The notes beneath the pieces are model-generated. The model was given only the letters and a program-made list of their open reading frames with translations. It did not search any database and had not been told where the DNA came from. Shown here in pieces: positions 1-7,746 of a stretch of 56,265 nucleotides of DNA (positions are counted from its first letter, which is position 1; each line of letters opens with the position of its first letter). This stretch comes from Streptococcus sp. HMSC078D09. GTDB taxonomy: Bacteria; Bacillota; Bacilli; Lactobacillales; Streptococcaceae. The translations under genes and the position numbers were made by a program. The DNA lies in assembly GCF_001813675.1 (NCBI RefSeq), contig NZ_KV813675.1:592118-648382 (forward strand), in the 5' to 3' direction.

Positions 1-373
1 TGTAGAGGATAAACAAGCAGAAGATAAAGCCAGCATTTTGTCATCAGATACTGTATTAGTACCCCAAATTAAAGAGGAAATTCGACAGATAGCATCTCCA
101 ATGGATGCTGCTTTAGAGGGACGCAATCGACAAAATCCCTTGAGACCAGATTGGGAAGAGGTCAAAGATGAGGTGATGCTTCAGGCCCTTCGAATGAAAT
201 TTAGTCAGAATCCAGACATTGCTAAAGAATTGATGGCGACAGGAGATGCCATCCTCATCGAACATACGCGAAACGACGCTTACTGGTCTGATGGGGGAGA
301 TGGCTCTGGGAAAAACAAGCTAGGCCTTCTCCTAATGCAAGTGCGGGAAGAGTTGAAAAACGCTAACCTGTAA
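1..373 (+). CDS. NADAR (YbiA-like) family protein, 3' part
   Basis: The reading frame is open from base 2 to a stop at 371-373, so the gene starts upstream of the window and only its C-terminal part (about 123 residues) is present. The segment LIEHTRNDAYWSDGGDGSGKN followed by LGLLLMQVREE is the characteristic C-terminal half of NADAR/YbiA-like domains: the EHT.ND..W.DG.DG.G.N.LG motif. NADAR proteins are N-glycosidases that act on ADP-ribosylated or riboflavin-pathway intermediates; which activity this one has cannot be read from the fragment. It is followed 63 bp later by an independently promoted peptidase gene, so no operon is implied. Confidence 0.82.
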   Translation, partial: VEDKQAEDKASILSSDTVLVPQIKEEIRQIASPMDAALEGRNRQNPLRPDWEEVKDEVMLQALRMKFSQNPDIAKELMATGDAILIEHTRNDAYWSDGGDGSGKNKLGLLLMQVREELKNANL

Positions 374-436
374 TCTCTCCTCTAGCTATTCCACCTATTT
401 CATGCTAGAATAAAGAAAAACACATTTGGAGGCATT

Positions 437-1474
437 ATGAATCAGACAGTGACTTATTTGCAGGAATTGACAGCCATTCCTTCACCGACCGGTTTTACAC
501 GGGAGATCGCAGACTATTTGGTCAAAACCATTGAAGGCTTTGGGTATGAGGTAACTCGGACTGCTAAGGGAGGCGTGAATGTGACCGTGCCTGGTGTAAT
601 CACAGACAAGCAACGCTATGTCACAGCCCATGTGGATACCTTGGGGGCTATTGTCCGCGCTGTGAAAGCAGATGGCCGCCTCAAGCTAGACCGTATCGGT
701 GGTTTCCCTTGGAATATGATTGAAGGGGAAAATTGTACAGTCCATGTAGCCAATACAGGAAAGACCCATTCGGGGACAATTTTGGTCCATCAGACTTCTT
801 GCCACGTCTACAAGGATGCGGGAACTGTCGAGCGGACTCAGGACAATATGGAAGTCCGTCTGGATGAAAAAGTGACCAATGAAAAAGAAACCCGTGCCCT
901 TGGCATTGAAGTGGGTGACTTTGTCAGCTTTGATCCCCGGACCATTGTGACAGATACTGGCTTTATCAAATCTCGCCACTTAGATGACAAGGTGAGTGCG
1001 GCGATTCTCTTGAATCTTCTGCGCGTGTACAAGGAAGAGAAGATCCAATTGCCAGTAACGACCACCTTTGCCTTTTCAGTCTTTGAAGAAGTGGGGCATG
1101 GGGCTAATTCAAGTATTCCGGCTGAAGTAGTCGAATACTTGGCAGTGGACATGGGAGCTATGGGAGACGACCAAGCGACGGATGAATACACGGTATCCAT
1201 CTGTGTCAAAGACGCTTCAGGACCGTATCACTACGAGTTCCGTCAGCATTTGGTAGCCTTGGCAAAAGCCCAAGAAATCCCTTATAAGTTGGACATCTAT
1301 CCTTTCTATGGATCAGATGCCTCTGCAGCCATGAGCGCAGGAGCAGAAGTGAAACACGCTCTTCTCGGGGCAGGGATCGAATCTAGCCACTCATATGAGC
1401 GGACCCACTTGGATTCTGTAGTCGCAACAGAGCGCATGGTCGATGCCTACCTCAAGAGCGAATTAGTAGATTAA
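437..1474 (+). CDS. M42 family metallopeptidase (aminopeptidase/endoglucanase-M type)
   Basis: 345 residues, the usual M42 length. The dimetal-site pattern is visible: AHVDT (His65, Asp67), HLDDK (Asp183), the catalytic pair FEEVG (Glu217-Glu218), Asp238 in VDMGA, and a C-terminal His in SYERTH (about His324). A middle PDZ-like insertion typical of the family (about residues 70-170) is also present. It is likely a cytoplasmic aminopeptidase that trims peptides, but M42 members differ in specificity and it does not look like the commonest streptococcal PepA. The start is supported by TTTGGAGG 6 nt before ATG. An extended -10 (TGcTAGAAT at 403-411) lies just upstream. The neighbouring peptide-binding lipoprotein fits a role in peptide use. 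Confidence 0.88.
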   Translation: MNQTVTYLQELTAIPSPTGFTREIADYLVKTIEGFGYEVTRTAKGGVNVTVPGVITDKQRYVTAHVDTLGAIVRAVKADGRLKLDRIGGFPWNMIEGENCTVHVANTGKTHSGTILVHQTSCHVYKDAGTVERTQDNMEVRLDEKVTNEKETRALGIEVGDFVSFDPRTIVTDTGFIKSRHLDDKVSAAILLNLLRVYKEEKIQLPVTTTFAFSVFEEVGHGANSSIPAEVVEYLAVDMGAMGDDQATDEYTVSICVKDASGPYHYEFRQHLVALAKAQEIPYKLDIYPFYGSDASAAMSAGAEVKHALLGAGIESSHSYERTHLDSVVATERMVDAYLKSELVD

Positions 1475-1504
1475 AAATAACAACTATATTACGTAGTGGT
1501 TTAG

Positions 1505-1666
1505 ACTGAAGAGAGAGTTGTTTTAGAAACTTTCCTTAGGTGAGTACGGACGTCAGCGAACTTCTACGAAGTTCCATGACTTAGTTTTGAACCTAAAGTT
1601 TCAAAACTCCCGAGTGCCTGAAACAAATGTGTTTCAGGCACCTATCTCACAGCGGAAAGTTTCGTT
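1505..1666 (+). repeat. Structured intergenic repeat, family 1, copy 1
   Basis: A non-coding element bounded by a perfect 10-bp inverted repeat, GAAACTTTCC (1526-1535) and GGAAAGTTTC (1654-1663). Inside are three hairpins: 1558-1564/1568-1574 (7 bp), 1584-1591/1600-1607 (8 bp) and 1614-1624/1631-1641 (11 bp, perfect). Other copies lie at 31563-31760 and 56193-56265 (cut by the window end). The differences between copies are compensatory in the stems, so the fold rather than the exact sequence is kept. It occupies most of the 395-bp gap after the M42 gene. I do not recognise it as BOX or RUP. Confidence 0.8.
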
Positions 1667-1753
1667 ATACTTTTGTTTGGGTCTAAAATCAATTATTTCA
1701 ATTATTATAAATCGCTATGTCACTTGATTTTAAAAGGATTTGATTCTATTCAG

Positions 1754-1777
1754 AACTACTCTCCGGAGTAGTTTTTT
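1754..1777 (+). terminator. Rho-independent terminator before the peptide-binding lipoprotein gene
   Basis: Perfect 8-bp stem AACTACTC (1754-1761) and GAGTAGTT (1766-1773) with a TCCG loop, followed by a run of T. It lies 51 bp upstream of the next -10 box, so it ends transcription from the M42 side, or attenuates a longer transcript entering the lipoprotein gene. Confidence 0.75.
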
Positions 1778-1824
1778 AAAAGACTAAAATTTTCTGAAAA
1801 TTCCTTTTCTTCTGAAAATCTTTG

Positions 1825-1833
1825 TGGTATAAT
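1825..1833 (+). promoter_or_regulatory. Extended -10 promoter of the peptide-binding lipoprotein gene
   Basis: TGgTATAAT, a consensus -10 box with the TGn extension common in streptococci. The -35 region is weak (T-rich around 1805). The start codon follows 36 nt downstream of the -10 box. Confidence 0.65.
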
Positions 1834-1869
1834 CTTAAAATAAACTTAAAATTTCTTAAGGAGTTTTAC

Positions 1870-3855
1870 ATGAAAAAAAGAAATGTCATTGCACTTGCGG
1901 GAGTTGCCCTCCTTTCAGCAGGTATCCTAGCAGCTTGTTCTGGAGGTTCTAAATCATCTAGCTCAAGCAACGGCCAAAAATTCTCATATGTCTATGAGAC
2001 TGAGCCAGAAAACCTAAACTATATCACATCTGGTAAAGCAGCAACCCACGATATCACTGGAAACTTGATTGATGGTTTGTTTGAAAATGACAAATACGGT
2101 AACTTGATTCCATCTCTTGCAAAAGACTGGACAGTTTCGCAAGATGGCTTGACTTATACTTATAAACTTCGTGATGATGCTAAATGGTATGATTCAGAAG
2201 GCGAAGAGTATGCGGATGTAACAGCTAAAGATTTCGTCACAGGGATCAAATATGCGGCTGATAACAAATCAGAAATGCTCTACATCATCCAAGATTCTAT
2301 CAAAGGCTTGAATGACTACGTCAGTGGTAAAAATAAAGATTTCTCAGCTGTAGGAGTAAAAGCAGTTGATGATCATACCCTTCAAATCACTTTGAACCAA
2401 CCAGAATCTTACTGGAACTCTAAATTGACTCTTGGGATCACTTTCCCTGTCAACGAAAAATTCGTGAAATCAAAAGGGGATAAATTCGCTCAAGCAAGTG
2501 ATACTAGCTCTCTTCTTTACAATGGTCCTTACATCTTGAAGAGCTTTACTTCAAAATCTTCTATCGAAATGACCAAGAATGAAAACTACTGGGATAAAGA
2601 CAAGGTCTACATCTCAGATGTTAAATTGGAATTCTACGATGGACAAGACCAAAGTAAATTGGCCAAATCATTCGGAGAAAATGCTCTTAGCTTGGCCAAA
2701 CTCTTCCCAACTGGATCTGGTTATTCAGAGCAAGCCAAAGAATTCAAAGACGAAATCACCTACACTCCTCAAGATGCTGCTTCTTATGTCATTGGTACCA
2801 ACATCGACCGTCAATCTTACAAACACACAGCTAAGAAGACCGACGAAGAAAAACAATCTACTAAGAAAGCCCTCTTGAACAAGGACTTCCGTCAATCGAT
2901 CAGCTTTGCCTTCAACCGTGAAGCTTATGCTGCTCAATTGAACGGAAAAGACGGAGCAAGCAAGATCATCCGTAACCTCTACATTCCACCAACATTTGTC
3001 CAAGCTGATGGTAAGACCTTCGGTGAAATGGTGAAAACACAATTGGATACCTACGGAGATGAGTGGAAATCTACTAAACTAGATGATGGTCAAAACGGTC
3101 TCTTCGATGCGAAGAAAGCGAAGGAAGAGTTTGCAAAAGCGAAGACCGCCTTGGAAGCAGAAGGTGTGAAATTCCCAATTCACATCGATATGCCTGTAGA
3201 CCAAACGACTCCATCAAGAGTTCAACGGGTGCAATCTTTCAAACAATCAGTTGAAGAAGCGCTTGGTAAAGAAAATGTCGTTATCGATATCCAAATGCTT
3301 TCGAAAGAAGACCTTCAAAATGTGACCCTCTTTGCGCCAAATGCGGCTGGCGAAGACTGGGATCTCTCTGATAATGTTGGATGGAGCCCTGACTACCAAG
3401 ACCCATCAACTTACATGGATATTTTGAAAGCTTCATCTGGTGAAAATACTAAGACTTTCCTTGGATTTGACCCAAGTGAAAACAATGAAGCAGCTAAAAA
3501 AGTTGGTCTGTACGACTTTGAAAAGATGATCAAAGATGCTGGTGCTGAAACACAAGACGTCAACAAACGCTATGAAAAATATGCGGCTGCGCAAGCTTGG
3601 TTGACTGATAGCGCCCTTGTTATGCCAACTTCTTCATCAACGGGACGTCCATTCTTGACACGTATCGAACCATTCTCAGCTCCATTTGCATGGACTGGTG
3701 GTAAAGGAAAAGACCACGTGATCTACAAAGGAATGAAACTCCAAGACAAAGCTGTGACAACTGCTGACTACAACAAAGCCCTTGAAAAATGGCAAAAAGA
3801 ACAAGCAGAGTCAAACAAAAAAGCACAAGAAGATCTTAAGAAACACGTTAAATAA
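1870..3855 (+). CDS. Oligopeptide-binding lipoprotein (AmiA/OppA, SBP family 5)
   Basis: 661 residues, typical of streptococcal AmiA/AliA/HppA receptors. It starts with a lysine-rich signal peptide and lipobox LAAC (Cys23), then a Ser/Gly-rich linker. The body has the family-5 solute-binding features, including the early YVYETEPENLNYI segment and the NENYWDKDKV motif. The lipid-anchored protein should capture extracellular peptides for the Ami/Opp permease; no permease genes lie here, so it is an orphan receptor sharing a permease encoded elsewhere. I chose the ATG at 1870 because AAGGAG sits 7 nt upstream and the protein then starts with a proper signal peptide; the upstream in-frame ATG adds a non-signal leader. 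A terminator follows at 3865-3890, so it is monocistronic. Confidence 0.92.
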   Translation: MKKRNVIALAGVALLSAGILAACSGGSKSSSSSNGQKFSYVYETEPENLNYITSGKAATHDITGNLIDGLFENDKYGNLIPSLAKDWTVSQDGLTYTYKLRDDAKWYDSEGEEYADVTAKDFVTGIKYAADNKSEMLYIIQDSIKGLNDYVSGKNKDFSAVGVKAVDDHTLQITLNQPESYWNSKLTLGITFPVNEKFVKSKGDKFAQASDTSSLLYNGPYILKSFTSKSSIEMTKNENYWDKDKVYISDVKLEFYDGQDQSKLAKSFGENALSLAKLFPTGSGYSEQAKEFKDEITYTPQDAASYVIGTNIDRQSYKHTAKKTDEEKQSTKKALLNKDFRQSISFAFNREAYAAQLNGKDGASKIIRNLYIPPTFVQADGKTFGEMVKTQLDTYGDEWKSTKLDDGQNGLFDAKKAKEEFAKAKTALEAEGVKFPIHIDMPVDQTTPSRVQRVQSFKQSVEEALGKENVVIDIQMLSKEDLQNVTLFAPNAAGEDWDLSDNVGWSPDYQDPSTYMDILKASSGENTKTFLGFDPSENNEAAKKVGLYDFEKMIKDAGAETQDVNKRYEKYAAAQAWLTDSALVMPTSSSTGRPFLTRIEPFSAPFAWTGGKGKDHVIYKGMKLQDKAVTTADYNKALEKWQKEQAESNKKAQEDLKKHVK

Positions 3856-3864
3856 GAATCGATA

Positions 3865-3890
3865 ACCGAGGCTGATGCCTCGGTTTTTTT
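3865..3890 (+). terminator. Terminator of the peptide-binding lipoprotein gene
   Basis: Stem ACCGAGGC (3865-3872) and GCCTCGGT (3877-3884) with a TGAT loop and a run of seven T, 10 bp after the stop codon. Confidence 0.9.
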
Positions 3891-3912
3891 GTGGGATCAT
3901 TTGAATATCTAT

Positions 3913-3941
3913 TTGATATAAAAACGCTTACATAGTATAAT
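3913..3941 (+). promoter_or_regulatory. Promoter of the wall-anchored dipeptidyl-peptidase gene
   Basis: -35 TTGATA (3913-3918), 17-bp spacer, -10 TATAAT (3936-3941). The leader to the ATG at 3976 contains a GTGAGGAG ribosome-binding site. Confidence 0.75.
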
Positions 3942-3975
3942 AGGAGTGTTGATTACAAAAAGTGAGGAGATTGAC

Positions 3976-6900
3976 ATGAAAAAGAAAACAATGGTTTCCA
4001 TTGTCGCATCGAGCTTACTGATCGCGCCGATGGTCTTGCATCAAGTAGTAGCAGCAGACGAGCAAACGGAAGAGTTAGCCCCATCGACAGAAGTGGTCCA
4101 TGCTCCATCTACTGAAGCAAGACCGACAACAAGTGACGCAAGTACTGCCACTAGTGAAGAAGCTGCAAGCTCGAATGTGGCATCGCTGGATCGGACGGCA
4201 GGTGCCAATCAAGTAGCCCCTGCACCAGAAGAACACACAAGACAAAGTGAGTCCTCTGTCCCAGTAGCAAGTCCAGCAGCAACAAACAGGGAAGCTGGAC
4301 CTCAATCCGCTCCTACTTCAGAAGCTCCGGCAACAAGTCAGGATTTGGCAAAGGTCACAGGTAGCACCCTTGCAGCGGATCAGGCCTCTAAAGAGTTGAC
4401 AGTCCAAGATGCTGTTAATGGCTTGCTTCAATGGGCAGCAACAGATCCTAGTCAATTGGGTCAAAGCCAAGCAGATCGCGAACGCTTTGCCAAGAGTTTA
4501 GGCTTGATTGAAAAATCAGAAGATCTGACTCGTAAGGTTAGTCAGCCAGAATTGGCCAAGATGTATGAAACAGCTAAGAAACTCTACGATGCCTACCGGG
4601 CTGAAAAGAAAAGTCCGCTCTTTTTAAATGGTCGTGCCCAGCCGATTTTCCCTTATACGACGGGAGAAAAAGCAGACCAAGACTACAAATATGAAGACAG
4701 CCAAATTGTACGCTTCCCTGTCTATGTCGAAACGGACTACGACACCGACGCAGATGGCAAGCCTGACTTAGTCAAAGCCATTGTTCAACTACCAAAAGCA
4801 GTAGCGCAAGGTGATTTTAAGGCAGCCACTATTCTGGAAGCGCGCCCTTACGTAGCGGGGACGCTTGATGAAAACTACGTGACCCTCGAAAGTTTGGGGC
4901 TTCCAACGGACGGTAGCTATGACATGAAGAAACTGCACAGCCAACCTGCAAAGAGACAGCCAGTAAGCAGTGAAACAACAGTAGAAGCAGCCAAAAAAGC
5001 CAAGGCATCGGATTGGTATTACTACAGTCCCTACGAGTATATCTATGACTACGAAGATCTGAACTGGTACGACTATTTCTTGGTCAGAGGCTATGCCTTT
5101 ATCTCGAGTGCGGGACTTGGTACCAAGGGATCAGAAGGATTTAACACCACAGGTTCTGATCTCGAAATCAATGCCTTCAAGAATATCATCGAGTGGGTCA
5201 ATGGCAAACGCAAGGCCTACACCGATAAGACTAGCAATGTTGAAATCAAGGCAGACTGGGCAACAGGCAATGTCGCTATGACCGGTCTCTCCTGGGCTGG
5301 AACCACGACCTTTGGTGTGGCAGCGACAGGCGTAGAAGGCCTAAAGACCATCGTTCCAGCAGCAGGGATTGCCTCTTGGTATGATTATTTCAATAGCCAA
5401 GGAACCCAGTTTGGCAATGCGCCTTATAGTGATCTTTCATGGCTCTCCCTCTACGTTAGCACGCGGATGTTGGACCAAGACGACTGGGCAGGGATTTGGC
5501 AAAACTATTCCAACTACATCAACCAATTGAACAAGGACCAGTACGCCCATGATCGTAACTACAGTGATGTCTGGAAGGAGCGGGATTATACCCTTCATCC
5601 GGAAAATCTCAAGACCAGCGCCCTGATCGTCCATGGCTTGAATGATGACAATGTCAAGACCAAGCACTTTGAACTTATGTACGATGCCCTCAAGAAAGCA
5701 GGACAAGATGTCAAGCTCTATCTTCACCAAGGAGATCACGTCTACCCAGCGGCTATGTCAAGGGGATACGGCATCACCGCCAAGGGCCAAGATTTCTATG
5801 ACCTGCTCAATACCTGGCTGACCCATTACCTCTATGGAGTGGACAATCATGTCGAAAGCCTGCCAGCAGTTCTAGCTCAAAACAACTATGACCCAAGCAA
5901 GTGGACCACTTACGACAACTGGAAGAGTAACCAACGTCTCTTCTTGAATGCAAGCTCGAAACGGCTAGAAGAAACTATTTCTAGTGATTATGGGGCTGCT
6001 GGTGTCGAGATCGCTAACCGTAATGAAACAGTCAGCAAAGCCTCCTCTAAGGCCAATCTGACCTTCGTTTCTGATGTTACTGAGGACACTACGATCAAGG
6101 GTCACATCCCCGTTCATTTCAAGGCAGCTCTTGCCAAAGGTCAAGGAAAGAATTTCCAAATCAACGCCCTCTTGGTAGACGTGGCAGATGAGGACTTTGA
6201 CGTGGTGGGAAATGGTAGCGTCAAGCAAGATAAAACAGCTGACGCTTTCTGGATGGGAAGCAATTTAAGCAACCTATCTGTTGCCGAATACGAAACCATT
6301 AAGACCAAGTACAAGGTGATTGCAAAAGGCTGGATCAACCTTGCGAACCCTGAGTCTGGCTACGATTCAGCAAGCTCTCGCGCAAGCATCGAGCCAAAGG
6401 TTGGGGAATACCACGATTACACCGTTTATCTCCAACCAAATCTCTATACGGTTAAGAAAGGTCACAAGTTAGCGCTTGTTTTCAACACCTATGACCCATC
6501 TGATTTAACGGTGGAGCATCCCTATGAAGTAACCTTTAAGACAGATTCTATCCAGGCTGCGATTCCAATTGTCGAAAAGACCCGCGCCCAAAAGGCAGCC
6601 TATGTACCAAGTGCAACAGATACTGACTATTCGAAATTGCCAGAAATAGAAGGAGCTGCTCTAGTCGCTCCAGAAGTGCACTACAAGGAAGAATATACGC
6701 TTCCAACCCCAGAACATCATGTCCAACCAAGCCAAGATTTTTCTGAAAAGGTCATTGAGATGAAGACCGCATCAGCTGCCCAAGAGCACCCTCACCTTGC
6801 TCTAGCTGTATCCTATGGAACTCAATTTGTTTCACAAGGATTGGCAGAAGATCCTCAAGCTGCAACTCTTGTAGTCGGAGGAGAGAAAGCGGACCCTACG

Positions 6901-7005
6901 CTTCCTCAAACAGGGAGCAAAGACCATTCTCTGGGTCTCTTAGGGGTGATCAGCCTTACAGCTTCTAGTCTCATCTTTTGGCGCAAAAAGAGAGAAGATG
7001 TCTAA
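3976..7005 (+). CDS. Cell-wall-anchored Xaa-Pro dipeptidyl-peptidase-like S15/CocE hydrolase (LPxTG)
   Basis: 1009 residues. Layout: Sec signal peptide (residues 1-27), a Ser/Thr/Pro/Ala-rich low-complexity stalk to about residue 125, an alpha/beta-hydrolase catalytic domain with Ser439 in GLSWAG, Asp557 in HGLNDDNV and His588 in GDH, a PepX-like C-terminal beta domain, then sortase signal LPQTG (976-980), a hydrophobic segment and a positively charged tail. It should be displayed on the cell wall and release X-Pro dipeptides from proline-rich host peptides, unlike the usual cytoplasmic PepX. The start at 3976 is set by GAGGAG 6 nt upstream and the signal peptide that follows. The exact substrate is inferred from the family; another S15 hydrolase activity is possible. 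Confidence 0.88.
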   Translation: MKKKTMVSIVASSLLIAPMVLHQVVAADEQTEELAPSTEVVHAPSTEARPTTSDASTATSEEAASSNVASLDRTAGANQVAPAPEEHTRQSESSVPVASPAATNREAGPQSAPTSEAPATSQDLAKVTGSTLAADQASKELTVQDAVNGLLQWAATDPSQLGQSQADRERFAKSLGLIEKSEDLTRKVSQPELAKMYETAKKLYDAYRAEKKSPLFLNGRAQPIFPYTTGEKADQDYKYEDSQIVRFPVYVETDYDTDADGKPDLVKAIVQLPKAVAQGDFKAATILEARPYVAGTLDENYVTLESLGLPTDGSYDMKKLHSQPAKRQPVSSETTVEAAKKAKASDWYYYSPYEYIYDYEDLNWYDYFLVRGYAFISSAGLGTKGSEGFNTTGSDLEINAFKNIIEWVNGKRKAYTDKTSNVEIKADWATGNVAMTGLSWAGTTTFGVAATGVEGLKTIVPAAGIASWYDYFNSQGTQFGNAPYSDLSWLSLYVSTRMLDQDDWAGIWQNYSNYINQLNKDQYAHDRNYSDVWKERDYTLHPENLKTSALIVHGLNDDNVKTKHFELMYDALKKAGQDVKLYLHQGDHVYPAAMSRGYGITAKGQDFYDLLNTWLTHYLYGVDNHVESLPAVLAQNNYDPSKWTTYDNWKSNQRLFLNASSKRLEETISSDYGAAGVEIANRNETVSKASSKANLTFVSDVTEDTTIKGHIPVHFKAALAKGQGKNFQINALLVDVADEDFDVVGNGSVKQDKTADAFWMGSNLSNLSVAEYETIKTKYKVIAKGWINLANPESGYDSASSRASIEPKVGEYHDYTVYLQPNLYTVKKGHKLALVFNTYDPSDLTVEHPYEVTFKTDSIQAAIPIVEKTRAQKAAYVPSATDTDYSKLPEIEGAALVAPEVHYKEEYTLPTPEHHVQPSQDFSEKVIEMKTASAAQEHPHLALAVSYGTQFVSQGLAEDPQAATLVVGGEKADPTLPQTGSKDHSLGLLGVISLTASSLIFWRKKREDV

Positions 7006-7102
7006 GGAGTCCCCGTAGCAAATATTTCTAAAATGGCATCATTTAGTGTAAAATAAAAGTAGAAATGCAGAATCAGTAGTCACTACTGAAAAAGGAGGAA
7101 AT

Positions 7103-7417
7103 ATGGCACACGTAATCACAGATGCAACTTTTGAACAAGAAACCAGCCAAGGCCTTGTCTTGATTGACTTTTGGGCAACTTGGTGCGGTCCATGCCGCAT
7201 GCAAGCTCCAATCTTGGATCAGTTGGCAGAAGAAGTACATGAAGATGATTTGAAAATCTGTAAGATGGATGTCGATGAAAATCCAAATACAGCACGTCAA
7301 TTCGGTATCATGTCGATCCCAACTCTTCTCTTTAAAAAGGATGGACAAGTTGTCAAACAAGTGGCTGGAGTTCATACGAAAGCCCAATTGAAAGAAATCA
7401 TTGCAGAATTGAGCTAA
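7103..7417 (+). CDS. trxA: Thioredoxin
   Basis: 104 residues with the redox motif WCGPC (Cys28, Cys31) and the cis-proline loop SIPTL, a full-length classical thioredoxin. It is a cytoplasmic disulfide reductase for ribonucleotide reductase, peroxidases and methionine sulfoxide reductase, recharged by thioredoxin reductase (not in the window). AAAGGAGG lies 6 nt before the ATG. A possible -10 TAAAAT is at 7049-7054. A structured repeat ending in a strong terminator follows the stop, so the gene is monocistronic. Confidence 0.96.
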   Translation: MAHVITDATFEQETSQGLVLIDFWATWCGPCRMQAPILDQLAEEVHEDDLKICKMDVDENPNTARQFGIMSIPTLLFKKDGQVVKQVAGVHTKAQLKEIIAELS

Positions 7418-7423
7418 AAAGAA

Positions 7424-7597
7424 GGGAGTGGGAAAGAACTCCGACTAGTTAAAAAGAGTTCGTTTTCCCACCCCCGCAAAGTTGATTAGGTTATCTTCGG
7501 AGCTTAATAAGCGAACGAAGATACCAATCAACCACTGCGTCATACAGTTATTTCTATCAAACATCGAAGGCTGGATAATTTTTTCCAGCTTTTTTTT
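7424..7597 (+). repeat. Structured intergenic repeat, family 2, diverged copy A, ending in a terminator
   Basis: Shares the frame of the copies at 13491-13672 and 39903-40084: stem 1 GTGGGAA (7428-7434) with TTCCCAC (7465-7471) and AACTC with GAGTT inside it; then CCGCA; stem 2 GTTGATT (7481-7487) with AATCAAC (7526-7532), enclosing 7492-7499/7516-7523; then CACTGCGTC. Many paired bases differ from the other copies but pairing is kept. It ends in GCTGGA (7570-7575) and TCCAGC (7584-7589) plus eight T, a clear terminator for trxA. Confidence 0.75.
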
Positions 7598-7634
7598 GAT
7601 GCTCTTTATTTCTTTCAAATAGACGCGATACCCA

Positions 7635-7663
7635 TTGACAGCGTTTTCTTATAGTGCTAAAAT
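7635..7663 (+). promoter_or_regulatory. Orphan near-consensus promoter overlapped by a cre-like site
   Basis: -35 TTGACA (7635-7640), 17-bp spacer, -10 TAAAAT (7658-7663) preceded by TGc. Bases 7635-7650 match the CcpA cre consensus WTGNNARCGNWWWCAW at all but one position. No gene follows on this strand: transcription would start near 7670 in the trxA/amylase gap and run into the 3' end of the amylase gene in antisense. Confidence 0.6.
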
Positions 7664-7694
7664 GAAGCTGTATTTCCTATAAAATTTTTACAGG

Positions 7695-7731
7695 AAAAAA
7701 TTCTCCTAGGAAAATGTAGATCCTAGGAGAA
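7695..7731 (-). terminator. Terminator of the alpha-amylase gene
   Basis: Perfect 11-bp inverted repeat TTCTCCTAGGA (7701-7711) and TCCTAGGAGAA (7721-7731). On the minus strand it is followed by a T run (complement of A at 7695-7700), 16 bp after the amylase stop codon. Confidence 0.8.
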
Positions 7732-7746
7732 AATCATATATAAAGG

